A stretch of 6,533 bases of DNA from an uncultured Bacillota bacterium (GCA_937951995.1 CALGAG010000048.1:1-6533), one strand, 5' to 3'. Shown: positions 1-5,919, numbered from the stretch's first letter. The notes: generated by a model from the sequence alone, not told the origin. Made by a program: numbers and translations.

Positions 1-58
1 TGCCACTTGGTAACTTGACCCTACTCTTTAACTGACTCAAAAAATCCCTCCCCCTCAT
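1..58 (-). CDS. Possible start of a further gene, cut by the window edge
   Basis: An ATG at 58-56 on the minus strand opens a frame that stays open for 19 codons to the edge (MRGRDFLSQLKSRVKLPSG). GGAG lies 8 nt upstream, a plausible ribosome binding site. The basic, amphipathic start is compatible with a cytoplasmic protein, but the family is not recognisable. It lies 90 bp after the glycerate kinase stop. A TATTTA box about 20 bp upstream could be a weak -10 element, without a good -35 partner. The shortness makes chance a serious alternative. Confidence 0.4.
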   Translation of the reverse strand, partial: MRGRDFLSQLKSRVKLPSG

Positions 59-148
59 TACAATATCTCCATTTTTTAAATACCCTTGGAGGGGTGGATG
101 AAACCTTTTATTTTATGGTCAACCTGCCTTGTCTATGCTTTCTTATAA

Positions 149-1288
149 CTACTTAAGCTTATCCGCTAACCTTATTATCCTTCCAAGCCTTTCCCCGGTC
201 TTTTCCAGAAGAATCCCCACACCATCCATGGCATCAAGGAGCCCCATTGGCCTGTCAACAATGGGCAGGATCAGGTCTATACCCATTGTATGAAGAATCT
301 CCGTACCCTCTCCAACACCTCCAGCCATTGCCACTAGGGGCTTGTTAAGCTTTCTTGCCCGCTTGGCCACCCCTGCAGGAACCTTGCCCTTTGAAGATTG
401 TCCATCAATCCTTCCCTCTCCTGTTATTACAAGGTCAACATCCTTAAGCAGACCATCAAACTCCAGAATATCAAGGACCATTTCTATTCCTGGCCTAAGG
501 TCAGCACCGCAAAAGGCCATAAGACCACCCCCAAGACCACCTGCAGCTCCGGAGCCTGGTACATCCCCAATGTCAACATCCATATCCTCTTTAAGTATAT
601 CCGCCAAATGCCTGAGATTCCTATCCAGCAGCTGGACCATCTGGGGGTCGGCACCCTTTTGGGGACCGTAGACATAGGCTGCACCATCCGGTCCGTAGAG
701 AGGATTTTCAACATCGCACATAACAGTTATCTGGGCATCCTCAAGAAGTGGGGTGACATTTGACCTGTCAATCCTTCTTAGTCCATCCAGGCCACCTCCT
801 CCCTCCGGTATCTCATTTCCATCCCGGTCCAGGAACCTGTAGCCAAGAGCCCTTGCCATTCCCACTCCGCCATCGTTTGTTGCAGAACCTCCTATTCCAA
901 CATAGATCTTTCCATAGCCCCTTTGCAATGCCGAAAGGATAAGCTCTCCTGTGCCATATGTACTTGTAAGGCTTGGGTTTCTCCTCTCCTCCTCCACAAG
1001 GACCAGGCCTGAAGCCTCAGCCATTTCAATGATGGCAATCTGGTCCTGAATTATTCCATATTTTGCCTGGACCCTATCGCCCAAGGGACCAGTTACCTCT
1101 TCGTATACAAACTTCCCGTCCATGCCGTAAACCAGGGTTTCCACTGTTCCCTCGCCACCGTCAGCCATTGGAAGCTTAAGTACTTCCAATTCTGGAATGA
1201 TTCTTAGAAGTCCCTTCTCTATTCTGTCGGCAACCTCCATGGTGGTGGCCGATCCCTTGAATGAGTCCGATGCTATAAGTATCTTCAT
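149..1288 (-). CDS. glxK: Glycerate kinase, type I (GlxK/GarK family)
   Basis: A 379-residue cytoplasmic enzyme that phosphorylates D-glycerate with ATP. In the GarK/GlxK family the product is generally 2-phosphoglycerate, which enters lower glycolysis. Length and motifs are typical: MKILIASDSFKGS at the N-terminus, LPMADGGEGTVETL (39-52), GIGGSATNDGGVGMARALGY (131-150), PGSGAAGGLGGGL (244-256) and LVITGEGRIDGQSSKGKVPAGVA (286-308). The ATG at 1288 overlaps the transporter stop by 4 bp, with AGGAGG at 7-nt spacing inside the transporter gene. It ends with TAG at 151-149. No clear hairpin terminator follows in the next 90 bp, so transcription may continue toward the probable gene at the left edge. 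The source of glycerate (sugar-acid, glyoxylate or serine/hydroxypyruvate metabolism) is not shown here. The choice between the symbols glxK and garK is arbitrary by sequence alone. Confidence 0.94.
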   Translation of the reverse strand: MKILIASDSFKGSATTMEVADRIEKGLLRIIPELEVLKLPMADGGEGTVETLVYGMDGKFVYEEVTGPLGDRVQAKYGIIQDQIAIIEMAEASGLVLVEEERRNPSLTSTYGTGELILSALQRGYGKIYVGIGGSATNDGGVGMARALGYRFLDRDGNEIPEGGGGLDGLRRIDRSNVTPLLEDAQITVMCDVENPLYGPDGAAYVYGPQKGADPQMVQLLDRNLRHLADILKEDMDVDIGDVPGSGAAGGLGGGLMAFCGADLRPGIEMVLDILEFDGLLKDVDLVITGEGRIDGQSSKGKVPAGVAKRARKLNKPLVAMAGGVGEGTEILHTMGIDLILPIVDRPMGLLDAMDGVGILLEKTGERLGRIIRLADKLK

Positions 1289-2175
1289 TTCTCTGCCTCC
1301 TGTGATTTCTCCATACCCCTGCCATACCTGTATTTCTCCCTTAATACCCTTCCATAGCCGCTCACTCCAAAGAGTGCAATTGAAATCAGAAGGATTCCTG
1401 TGACTATCCTCAGGTTCAAGGGCTCTGCAAGGAAGAAGTAGCCTATAAGAGCTGCCATCACCATCCTGCTGGAGGACAGCATGGACCCAGTTGCAGAATC
1501 CACATACTTGAAGCCCTCGGTGGTGAAGACCTGGCCAAGAAAGCCAGTTCCCGCGGCCAGGAGTACAATCCCGGCTGAATCCATTGATAAGATCCCGATA
1601 TCATCAATGACCAGGGGAAAGTTGAGAAACATCCCTATTAGCATAAGGTAAAACACAATGATTATGCTGGACTCCGTCCTTCTGGCCTGGGTCAGGTAGA
1701 GGATTGATGTCCCCGCAAAGAATGCAGACCCAAATGATATCAGGTCACCGATGTTTATGCTGCCAAGGTGTGGATCGGAAACAATGTATGATCCCACAAG
1801 AATAAGGAAAAGATATATAAAGGCACTTGGCCTTAAGCTTTCCCCTGTTATAAACCTCGCCAGCAGAAAAACAAACACCGGATATGTAAGGTGGATCATG
1901 TTGGCGTTTGTAATGGTGGTGTAGTTAAGGGATGCGGTAAGTAGAATCAATGCGGAGGCATTCAGTGCAGACCTTATGAAAACCGGCTTTTTCCTCACTG
2001 GCTTAAAGGAGATTCCCCGGTAGACCATAAAGGCCCCCAGACCCACCGTGCCCAGAAAATACCTGACAAAGGAAGTGACCAAAGCATTCATTTCCGTTGT
2101 ATTTGAAACCAGCTTTCCAAAAAACGTACTTAATGTAAAAAACAGAGATGACAAAAGCATGAGGAATACTCCCAT
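1285..2175 (-). CDS. EamA/DMT-family membrane transporter
   Basis: A 296-residue inner-membrane protein with about ten hydrophobic segments in two tandem EamA repeats. The first repeat starts at MGVFLMLLSSLFFTLSTFFGKL. The second starts around IGDLISFGSAFFAGTSILYL and ends near ILLISIALFGVSGYG, before a charged cytoplasmic tail. A conserved-type YTTITNANMIHLTYPVFVFLLARF stretch ends the first repeat. I place the start at ATG 2175: GAAGGG lies about 5 nt upstream, hydrophobic sequence starts at once, and the promoter -10 box falls inside the longer reading frame that could start at 2229. The stop overlaps the glycerate kinase start (ATGA, 1288-1285), so the two are coupled. DMT members carry amino acids, metabolites or drugs, and the substrate cannot be read from sequence. 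The partner gene suggests a glycerate- or hydroxy-acid-related compound, which is inference. Confidence 0.88.
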   Translation of the reverse strand: MGVFLMLLSSLFFTLSTFFGKLVSNTTEMNALVTSFVRYFLGTVGLGAFMVYRGISFKPVRKKPVFIRSALNASALILLTASLNYTTITNANMIHLTYPVFVFLLARFITGESLRPSAFIYLFLILVGSYIVSDPHLGSINIGDLISFGSAFFAGTSILYLTQARRTESSIIIVFYLMLIGMFLNFPLVIDDIGILSMDSAGIVLLAAGTGFLGQVFTTEGFKYVDSATGSMLSSSRMVMAALIGYFFLAEPLNLRIVTGILLISIALFGVSGYGRVLREKYRYGRGMEKSQEAEK

Positions 2176-2205
2176 TACGACCCTTCTTTCCAATTTGATA
2201 CTTAG

Positions 2206-2234
2206 ATTATAGCATATTTCGTCACTCAAAGGAA
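2206..2234 (-). promoter_or_regulatory. Extended -10 promoter of the transporter-glycerate kinase operon
   Basis: The minus strand carries TGCTATAAT at 2214-2206, a perfect extended -10 element. The -35 region at 17-bp spacing (TTCCTT, 2234-2229) is poor, as is common for extended -10 promoters. Transcription would begin near 2199, downstream of the first in-frame ATG at 2229. This supports the later start at 2175 for the transporter. Confidence 0.65.
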
Positions 2235-2256
2235 AATCCCGGGAATAATCCCGGGA
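2231..2256 (-). terminator. Rho-independent terminator of the sigma-amidase-HHE operon
   Basis: On the minus strand two copies of the self-complementary 8-mer TCCCGGGA (2256-2249 and 2244-2237) flank a TTAT loop and form a perfect GC-rich 8-bp stem. The tail is TTTTCC. It begins 5 bp after the TAA of the HHE-like gene. The short T run makes it a moderate terminator. The -35 region of the next promoter overlaps its tail. Confidence 0.8.
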
Positions 2257-2261
2257 CTGGT

Positions 2262-2732
2262 TTAACCTAGTAGGTCTTTGTACATTTCACGTTCAATTCC
2301 AATGTATCTCTCCACTTCCTGGTGGAGCTTTTCCATCTTCCTGTAGGTTGATTCGTAGGTTGGACACCCACTCTCAGGCATTGTGTAGGTGTTGGTTTTC
2401 TCCTTTAGTCCCTCAAGCTCCCCCAAGAGGATGTCATTGTCCCCCTCAACCTCCTGAATAGTCCTTTCCATTTCCTCCAAAAGCTCCTTGGACGGTTCCT
2501 TCTGGTAGTCCCATATCATTGGCAGAAGCACCATCTGCTTCTTTACAAGAGCCAATTCAAGCTCGTTCTGGACCCTGCCGTACTGTCTATGGACCTGGAT
2601 CAGCTCCTCCTTGCAATCATGGTAATGGACCTTTAGTATCTTGTATGCAAGGCTCTTTATTACAGGCAGCTCCTCCTTCAAGAACCCATGATGGTTGTCT
2701 GCAATATCCTTGATTGTTTTCTTTATATCCAT
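2262..2732 (-). CDS. RIC/YtfE-type hemerythrin-like (HHE) domain protein with a degenerate di-iron site
   Basis: A 156-residue, almost wholly helical soluble protein. Its order of motifs follows the C-terminal hemerythrin domain of RIC proteins (YtfE/ScdA), which repair iron-sulfur clusters after nitrosative or oxidative damage. Matching parts are NHHGFLKEELPVI (13-25), KVHYHDC (34-40), an ELELALVKKQMVLLPMI helix (57-73) against the family's ELxxHMxKEExILFPMI, YTMPESGCPTYESTYRKMEKL (116-136) against the P-x-x-AC-x-T-x-x-x-LY signature, and RYIGIERE (142-149) against H-I-H-L-E-N. Only His14/15, His36 and Glu147 of the seven iron ligands remain; A61, K65, G97 and Y143 replace the others. The N-terminal DUF542 domain with its CxC is absent. 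The protein is therefore unlikely to hold a normal di-iron centre. It is the last gene of the sigma-amidase operon, with AGGAGG 6 nt before its ATG. A generic coiled-coil protein is the alternative. Confidence 0.65.
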   Translation of the reverse strand: MDIKKTIKDIADNHHGFLKEELPVIKSLAYKILKVHYHDCKEELIQVHRQYGRVQNELELALVKKQMVLLPMIWDYQKEPSKELLEEMERTIQEVEGDNDILLGELEGLKEKTNTYTMPESGCPTYESTYRKMEKLHQEVERYIGIEREMYKDLLG

Positions 2733-2789
2733 GTATACCCTCCTGTTGATTTTCTTCTGTCATATATACCCCAAGGGATGGACCATATC

Positions 2790-3260
2790 TCAAATTTTAT
2801 CATAGAAGAGGGTCCATTCCCTCCAGCCCCAATCACTCATCCTTCTTGGACATACCTTTCCACTGGCATCGAAATGTCTGACCACCCTTTCCTTGGGGAT
2901 GCCGTGCTTATTCATAAGGTCCCTAACTAGTAAAATCCCCCTCCTTTTTGTCTCCTCCCAGTCCCCATCGGAATTTACGCAAAGCTCGACCCCAATGGAG
3001 TTGCTGTTTGTTATCCCATGCCTTCCCCTGCCGTCACCACAATGCCAGGAGGCATTAAAGTCCTCAACAAGCTGGATCGTTTCTCCGGCATCCACAAAGT
3101 AGTGGGCTGATGCATTCCTGCCTGGATGATTGAAATACCTGTAATGGGCGTATGCATCAGCCCCATTCCTGGGATTTCCTGTGTCGTGAAGGACAATGTA
3201 CTCAATTTTTCTGCCCATTCTTGTAGCGTAATTGTAGCTGATCAATTCCTTTCTATACAT
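2790..3260 (-). CDS. N-acetylmuramoyl-L-alanine amidase (amidase_2 / T7-lysozyme / PGRP fold)
   Basis: A 156-residue Zn-dependent enzyme that cuts the bond between N-acetylmuramic acid and L-Ala of the peptidoglycan stem peptide. The zinc ligands of the family are visible: H25 in YIVLHDTG, H129 in VVRHFDASGKVCPR, and C137. Y54 in SAHYFVD and K135 (two residues before C137) sit where T7 lysozyme has its catalytic Tyr46 and Lys128. WHCGDGRG and SIGVELC are further family landmarks. Size matches the bare catalytic domain; there is no cell-wall-binding domain, and the N-terminus (MYRKELISYNYATRMGRK) is not a signal peptide. It should therefore need lysis, a holin or another route to reach the wall, as phage endolysins do. 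The ATG at 3260 lies inside the end of the sigma factor gene with GGAGG 6 nt upstream. A phage or bacteriocin-cluster origin is possible, but no other phage genes are seen. Confidence 0.9.
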   Translation of the reverse strand: MYRKELISYNYATRMGRKIEYIVLHDTGNPRNGADAYAHYRYFNHPGRNASAHYFVDAGETIQLVEDFNASWHCGDGRGRHGITNSNSIGVELCVNSDGDWEETKRRGILLVRDLMNKHGIPKERVVRHFDASGKVCPRRMSDWGWREWTLFYDKI

Positions 3261-3819
3261 GCTCTTCCTCCATTTCTTTTCTCATCCTTTCCAAGGCCCT
3301 TCTTTTGGTATTTACTACGGTTCTGTAGGTGATGCCATGTCGCTTTGAAATATCTCCAATGGAAAGGTTCTCAAGATAGTAGCCCTGGACCACCTGCCTT
3401 TCCCTTAAGGGAAGCCTGGAGATCATCTGGAGGAGCTCAGAACCTTGCTCCCTCCTGATGTAGTCTTCCTCCAACTTAAAACCATCTTCCAGAAGGTCCA
3501 TGTGGTCCTCTCCATCCTCGCCAACCTGTACATTCAGGGACAGGATTCTCCGGTTCCTGTTTTTTCCAAGGTAGAGATACTTTAGCCTTGATTTGATGAA
3601 TCCCAGATATGGCACACTGTAGTCCTCCCTGTAGTCCCCTATGGACTGGAGAACCAGGAGTCTTCCCTCCTGAACAAGGTCTTCCATATCCTCGGTCTTG
3701 TTATAATACTTTTTTATTGAAGAAATTATCAGGGGCTGAAGCCTCATAAGCAGCTCCAATCCCGCATCCTCCCTGCCACTTGCCACGTCCATATAGATTT
3801 CCTGAATTGTCCTTTCCAA
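3253..3819 (-). CDS. Sigma-70 family RNA polymerase sigma factor (small, region 2 + region 4)
   Basis: A 188-residue alternative sigma factor that would direct RNA polymerase to a special promoter set. Region 2 spans about residues 20-90, with the core-binding and -10-recognition segment MEDLVQEGRLLVLQSIGDYRED...PYLGFIKSRLKYLYL. A short acidic linker (about 100-120) leads to region 4 (about 127-183), where RLPLRERQVV and the helix-turn-helix SIGDISKRHGITYRTVVNTKRRALERM are plain. There is no region 3 and no extra C-terminal domain. The start is TTG at 3819, chosen because AAAGGAG lies 6 nt upstream; an ATG nine codons later has only a weak AGGA. The stop overlaps the amidase start by 8 bp, so the two are translationally coupled. 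The gene follows a terminator, yet no convincing sigma-A promoter is visible in the 64 bp between. Which promoters it reads is unknown; the amidase and perhaps its own gene are obvious candidates. Confidence 0.88.
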   Translation of the reverse strand: MERTIQEIYMDVASGREDAGLELLMRLQPLIISSIKKYYNKTEDMEDLVQEGRLLVLQSIGDYREDYSVPYLGFIKSRLKYLYLGKNRNRRILSLNVQVGEDGEDHMDLLEDGFKLEEDYIRREQGSELLQMISRLPLRERQVVQGYYLENLSIGDISKRHGITYRTVVNTKRRALERMRKEMEEEHV

Positions 3820-3883
3820 GCCTTTCTCCTTTCAAGGCGCCTTACTTTATTCCCGGGTGACATAAGAGTAACAGGTTCAGACC

Positions 3884-3925
3884 AAAAACAAAAAAATAGA
3901 GCAGCCACTGTTCGTGTAGCTACTC
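3884..3925 (-). terminator. Rho-independent terminator overlapping the ComK-like stop codon
   Basis: On the minus strand GAGTAGCTAC (3925-3916), a 7-nt loop and GTGGCTGCTC (3908-3899) form an uninterrupted 10-bp stem that includes two G-U pairs. A T-rich tail follows at 3898-3884 (TATTTTTTTGTTTTT). The TAG stop codon lies inside the 5' arm, so the last translating ribosome would cover the hairpin. It separates the ComK-like gene from the sigma factor gene, though readthrough cannot be excluded. Confidence 0.82.
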
Positions 3926-4504
3926 GTATCCATTTTCCATTTTTAGGAGCAAGGCGTCAATTTTCATGTACAGCCTTGCAATGTCCGACTTCATTGCAGG
4001 TCCGTCCTGACTTGTGTAGTATTCAATTGCCTCCCCCACAAGCTGAGACCTCTTTTTTTCCATCAGCTCCCTAACAAGGTTACCCTGCCTCAGCTGCTTT
4101 TTTGCGGTTTCCAGTTTGCAGAGACAAGGATGGTCGACACCATTTTCCATTCGTACAAATGTAACTCCTTCACTGGCGAAAATCTTCCTGATACCACCAA
4201 GCTTGAAGTATCCCATTGCACCGTCATCCTTTCCAATTGGCTCCCGAACCTTCAGCTGAATGTATATTGTCCTGGAATCGATTGGTATGGGCAGATTGGT
4301 CCTTGCAGAAATCAGCTTTCCATAATGGTTGTTTGATGCCTTCAGGTCAAAATGGTGGTAGGAGCAAAGCTTTCTCAAAAAGGTCCTAAGTGTACTACTT
4401 ACCACCACCATGTTCTCCTTCAAATATACCCTTGTACAGTTTCCGGATTCTCCCTCGTAGGAAGGAATCATCACAAGTATATCCTCTTTCATCAATTCCT
4501 TCAT
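3920..4504 (-). CDS. ComK-like (competence transcription factor family) protein, diverged
   Basis: A 194-residue soluble protein with no signal peptide or membrane segment. I aligned it from memory with Bacillus ComK (about 192 residues). The order of landmarks agrees: an N-terminal strand ending in MIP (12-14), a Leu/Arg-rich helix and CSYHHFD segment (36-53) where ComK has its SCRFFGSSY part, then YGKLISARTNLPIPIDSRTIYI (61-82) against ComK's T-x-I-x-H-K-x-PI-x-D-x-x-IF. After these come GYFKLGGIRKI (98-108) in place of the WISHVHV stretch, and VTFVRMENG (114-122) against VTFSNG. ComK's FPT motif is not preserved, and the helical C-terminus (135-190) looks family-specific. ComK proteins bind A/T-rich DNA and switch on DNA-uptake genes; that role here is inference. 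The ATG at 4504 has AGGAGG at 8-nt spacing. The gene is transcribed alone between a LexA-boxed promoter and a terminator. An unrelated DNA-damage-inducible protein remains possible. Confidence 0.55.
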   Translation of the reverse strand: MKELMKEDILVMIPSYEGESGNCTRVYLKENMVVVSSTLRTFLRKLCSYHHFDLKASNNHYGKLISARTNLPIPIDSRTIYIQLKVREPIGKDDGAMGYFKLGGIRKIFASEGVTFVRMENGVDHPCLCKLETAKKQLRQGNLVRELMEKKRSQLVGEAIEYYTSQDGPAMKSDIARLYMKIDALLLKMENGYE

Positions 4505-4578
4505 CTATTCTACCTCCTGATGCAGCTCCGTGGCTTGAGCCTTTTCTTTTCGATACCCTGTTAGGAACAACTAAGAAA

Positions 4579-4607
4579 AATATACCAGAACACATGTTCG
4601 TTGTCAA
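4579..4607 (-). promoter_or_regulatory. Sigma-A-type promoter of the ComK-like gene
   Basis: The minus strand has TTGACA at 4607-4602, a 17-bp spacer, and TATATT at 4584-4579. The -35 is a perfect consensus match and the -10 matches 5 of 6. Transcription should start near 4572, giving a leader of about 65 nt before the ATG at 4504. The spacer contains a LexA-type operator, listed separately, so this strong promoter is probably held off by a repressor. Confidence 0.85.
4587..4600 (-). promoter_or_regulatory. LexA (SOS) box in the promoter spacer
   Basis: The minus strand reads CGAACATGTGTTCT. It matches the Gram-positive LexA/DinR consensus CGAACRNRYGTTYC at every position except the last. 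GAACA and TGTTC form perfect 5-bp inverted arms around a TG centre. The site lies wholly between the -35 and -10 elements, where bound LexA would block RNA polymerase. The consensus is known from Bacillus subtilis. LexA control here is inferred from sequence and position. Confidence 0.8.
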
Positions 4608-4612
4608 GGATC

Positions 4613-4640
4613 AAAAAACCTGCTCCCAGAAGGCAGCAGG
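4613..4640 (-). terminator. Rho-independent terminator of the dsdA-amidohydrolase unit
   Basis: On the minus strand, CCTGCTGCC, a TTCT loop and GGGAGCAGG form a 9-bp stem with one internal G-G mismatch, followed directly by six T residues. It begins 26 bp after the amidohydrolase stop and ends 5 bp before the -35 box of the next promoter, so it cleanly separates the two transcription units. Confidence 0.85.
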
Positions 4641-4666
4641 CCATTTTCAACCATTATTCCACAAAG

Positions 4667-5896
4667 TTATCCAGCTAATTCAGTAATTGTCTGGAGCATC
4701 AGTTGGATACCATTTTCCAGATCATCGTACTCGGTCCATTCCTCTGGATCGTGACTGAGTCCACCAACACTTGGTACAAAGATAATGTTTGCAGGTGCAA
4801 GAGCAGCCATGACCATTGCATCGTGGGCAGCTCCGGAGTTCATGACACGGTACTTCAGTCCAAGGTCTTCAGCCTTTCTCCTTAGCAGGTCCCCATTGTC
4901 CCTGTCCATTTCAACAGGTGGAATGTATACCCCTCTCTTGAATTCTATTTCAACAGGGTCAGCATAGCCTATCTTCTCCAGCTCTTTTTGCACCTTGTCA
5001 CTCATGGTGTTGATAAGCTGGGAATCCGTAGCCCTTATATCCACAGAAAGCTTTACAAGTTCGGGGATAAGGTTGGACGCATTTGGATAGATGCTCATTT
5101 CTCCAACAGTTGCCACTGCACCCTTTCCTGTTTCCCTTGCAATCTCGTTTACAGCCACAATAAACTTGGCTGCAGAAACAAGGGCATCCTTCCTACCGGC
5201 CATTGGAGTTATGCCGGCATGGCCAGCAAGACCCCTGAACTTGACCTCATACCTGTCAAGACCCACAATCGTATCAACGATTCCTACATCCATTCCAGCC
5301 TTTTCAAGGACTGGGCCCTGTTCAATGTGCAGCTCCAGGAATGCTTTCAAAGATCCCTTTTCCCTTTTTGCCAAATCCAGGTCGACCTTTATTCCGCATT
5401 CCTCCATGGCCTCCCTCAAGGGCTTGCCGTTAATGTCCTTGGTCCTGTCAAGCTCTTCCTGTGTAAGGAAGCCTGCCATTGCCCTTGTATTTGACATGGC
5501 ATTGCCAAACCTTGCCCCCTCCTCGTCATTGAAGGCGGCAACCTCGATTGGGTGCCTGTGTGAAGCGCCGTTTTCCTTTAGGGTTCTAGCTATTTCAATG
5601 CCTGCCACTATTCCAGCCACTCCGTCGAAGGGGCCTCCGCCTATTCCCGTATCGTAATGGGATCCAATCATAACCGGTGGCAGGTCAGGTTCAGTACCTT
5701 CCCTTCTACCAAACAGGCTTCCATATCCATCGAGATAAACCTCCAGACCAGCTGCCTCCATCTGTGCCATAAGGTAGCCCTTGGCCTGAACATCCTCCTT
5801 GGAGAATGCCAGCCTTGTAACGCCCCTACCCGGTGTACTGCTGAAGGATGCCAGGTTGTTTATGTCCCTCTTTACTCGTTCAATATTTATCTTCAT
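4667..5896 (-). CDS. Zn-dependent M20-family amidohydrolase (N-carbamoyl-L-amino-acid hydrolase / allantoate amidohydrolase type)
   Basis: A 409-residue cytoplasmic enzyme of the hydantoinase/carbamoylase branch of the M20 family. Members cleave N-carbamoyl or ureido groups from amino-acid-like substrates using two metal ions. Expected metal ligands are visible: H80 in GSHYDT, D91 in GGGPFDGVAG, E125/E126 in FNDEEGARFG, H190 in LELHIEQGP, and H358 in SGAAHDAM. The lid/dimerisation domain carries GHAGITPM (225-232) and R288 in DIRAT, which in the family contact the substrate. The C-terminus has the GGLSHDPEEWTEYDD signature. Length is normal for the family. The ATG at 5896 follows AAGGTGG at about 6-nt spacing and lies 23 bp after the dsdA stop, so the two are probably co-transcribed. 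The actual substrate (N-carbamoyl amino acid, allantoate, ureidoglycine or another N-acyl amino acid) cannot be decided from motifs. The dsdA neighbour favours amino-acid catabolism over purine breakdown. Confidence 0.88.
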   Translation of the reverse strand: MKINIERVKRDINNLASFSSTPGRGVTRLAFSKEDVQAKGYLMAQMEAAGLEVYLDGYGSLFGRREGTEPDLPPVMIGSHYDTGIGGGPFDGVAGIVAGIEIARTLKENGASHRHPIEVAAFNDEEGARFGNAMSNTRAMAGFLTQEELDRTKDINGKPLREAMEECGIKVDLDLAKREKGSLKAFLELHIEQGPVLEKAGMDVGIVDTIVGLDRYEVKFRGLAGHAGITPMAGRKDALVSAAKFIVAVNEIARETGKGAVATVGEMSIYPNASNLIPELVKLSVDIRATDSQLINTMSDKVQKELEKIGYADPVEIEFKRGVYIPPVEMDRDNGDLLRRKAEDLGLKYRVMNSGAAHDAMVMAALAPANIIFVPSVGGLSHDPEEWTEYDDLENGIQLMLQTITELAG

Positions 5897-5919
5897 ATGA
5901 ATCCACCTTTCCAGTTAGA

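Noticed and set aside
59..148. Terminator after glycerate kinase
   Set aside because: The only hairpin, ACCC/GGGT around CTCCAA, has a 4-bp stem and no proper T tract.
2238..3857. Shared 11-mer CCCGGGAATAA at the 2231 terminator and upstream of the sigma gene
   Set aside because: One copy is explained by the terminator stem, and the palindromic CCCGGG core makes a chance match likely.
3848..3858. CGGGAATA upstream of the sigma gene as a ComX-type com box (TACGAATA)
   Set aside because: It matches only part of the streptococcal box, and the organism is not known to have that system; too weak to call.
2790..4504. Prophage remnant
   Set aside because: A sigma factor and an amidase alone can suggest a phage, but no structural, packaging, integrase or holin genes and no attachment repeats are visible.
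4395..4607. 70-codon minus-strand frame overlapping the start of the ComK-like gene
   Set aside because: Its start lies in the -35 region of the promoter, and its end overlaps the ComK-like gene out of frame; it has no family likeness.
4988..5657. Two plus-strand open frames of 168 and 188 codons
   Set aside because: Both are shadows of the amidohydrolase gene, whose catalytic motifs are intact on the minus strand.
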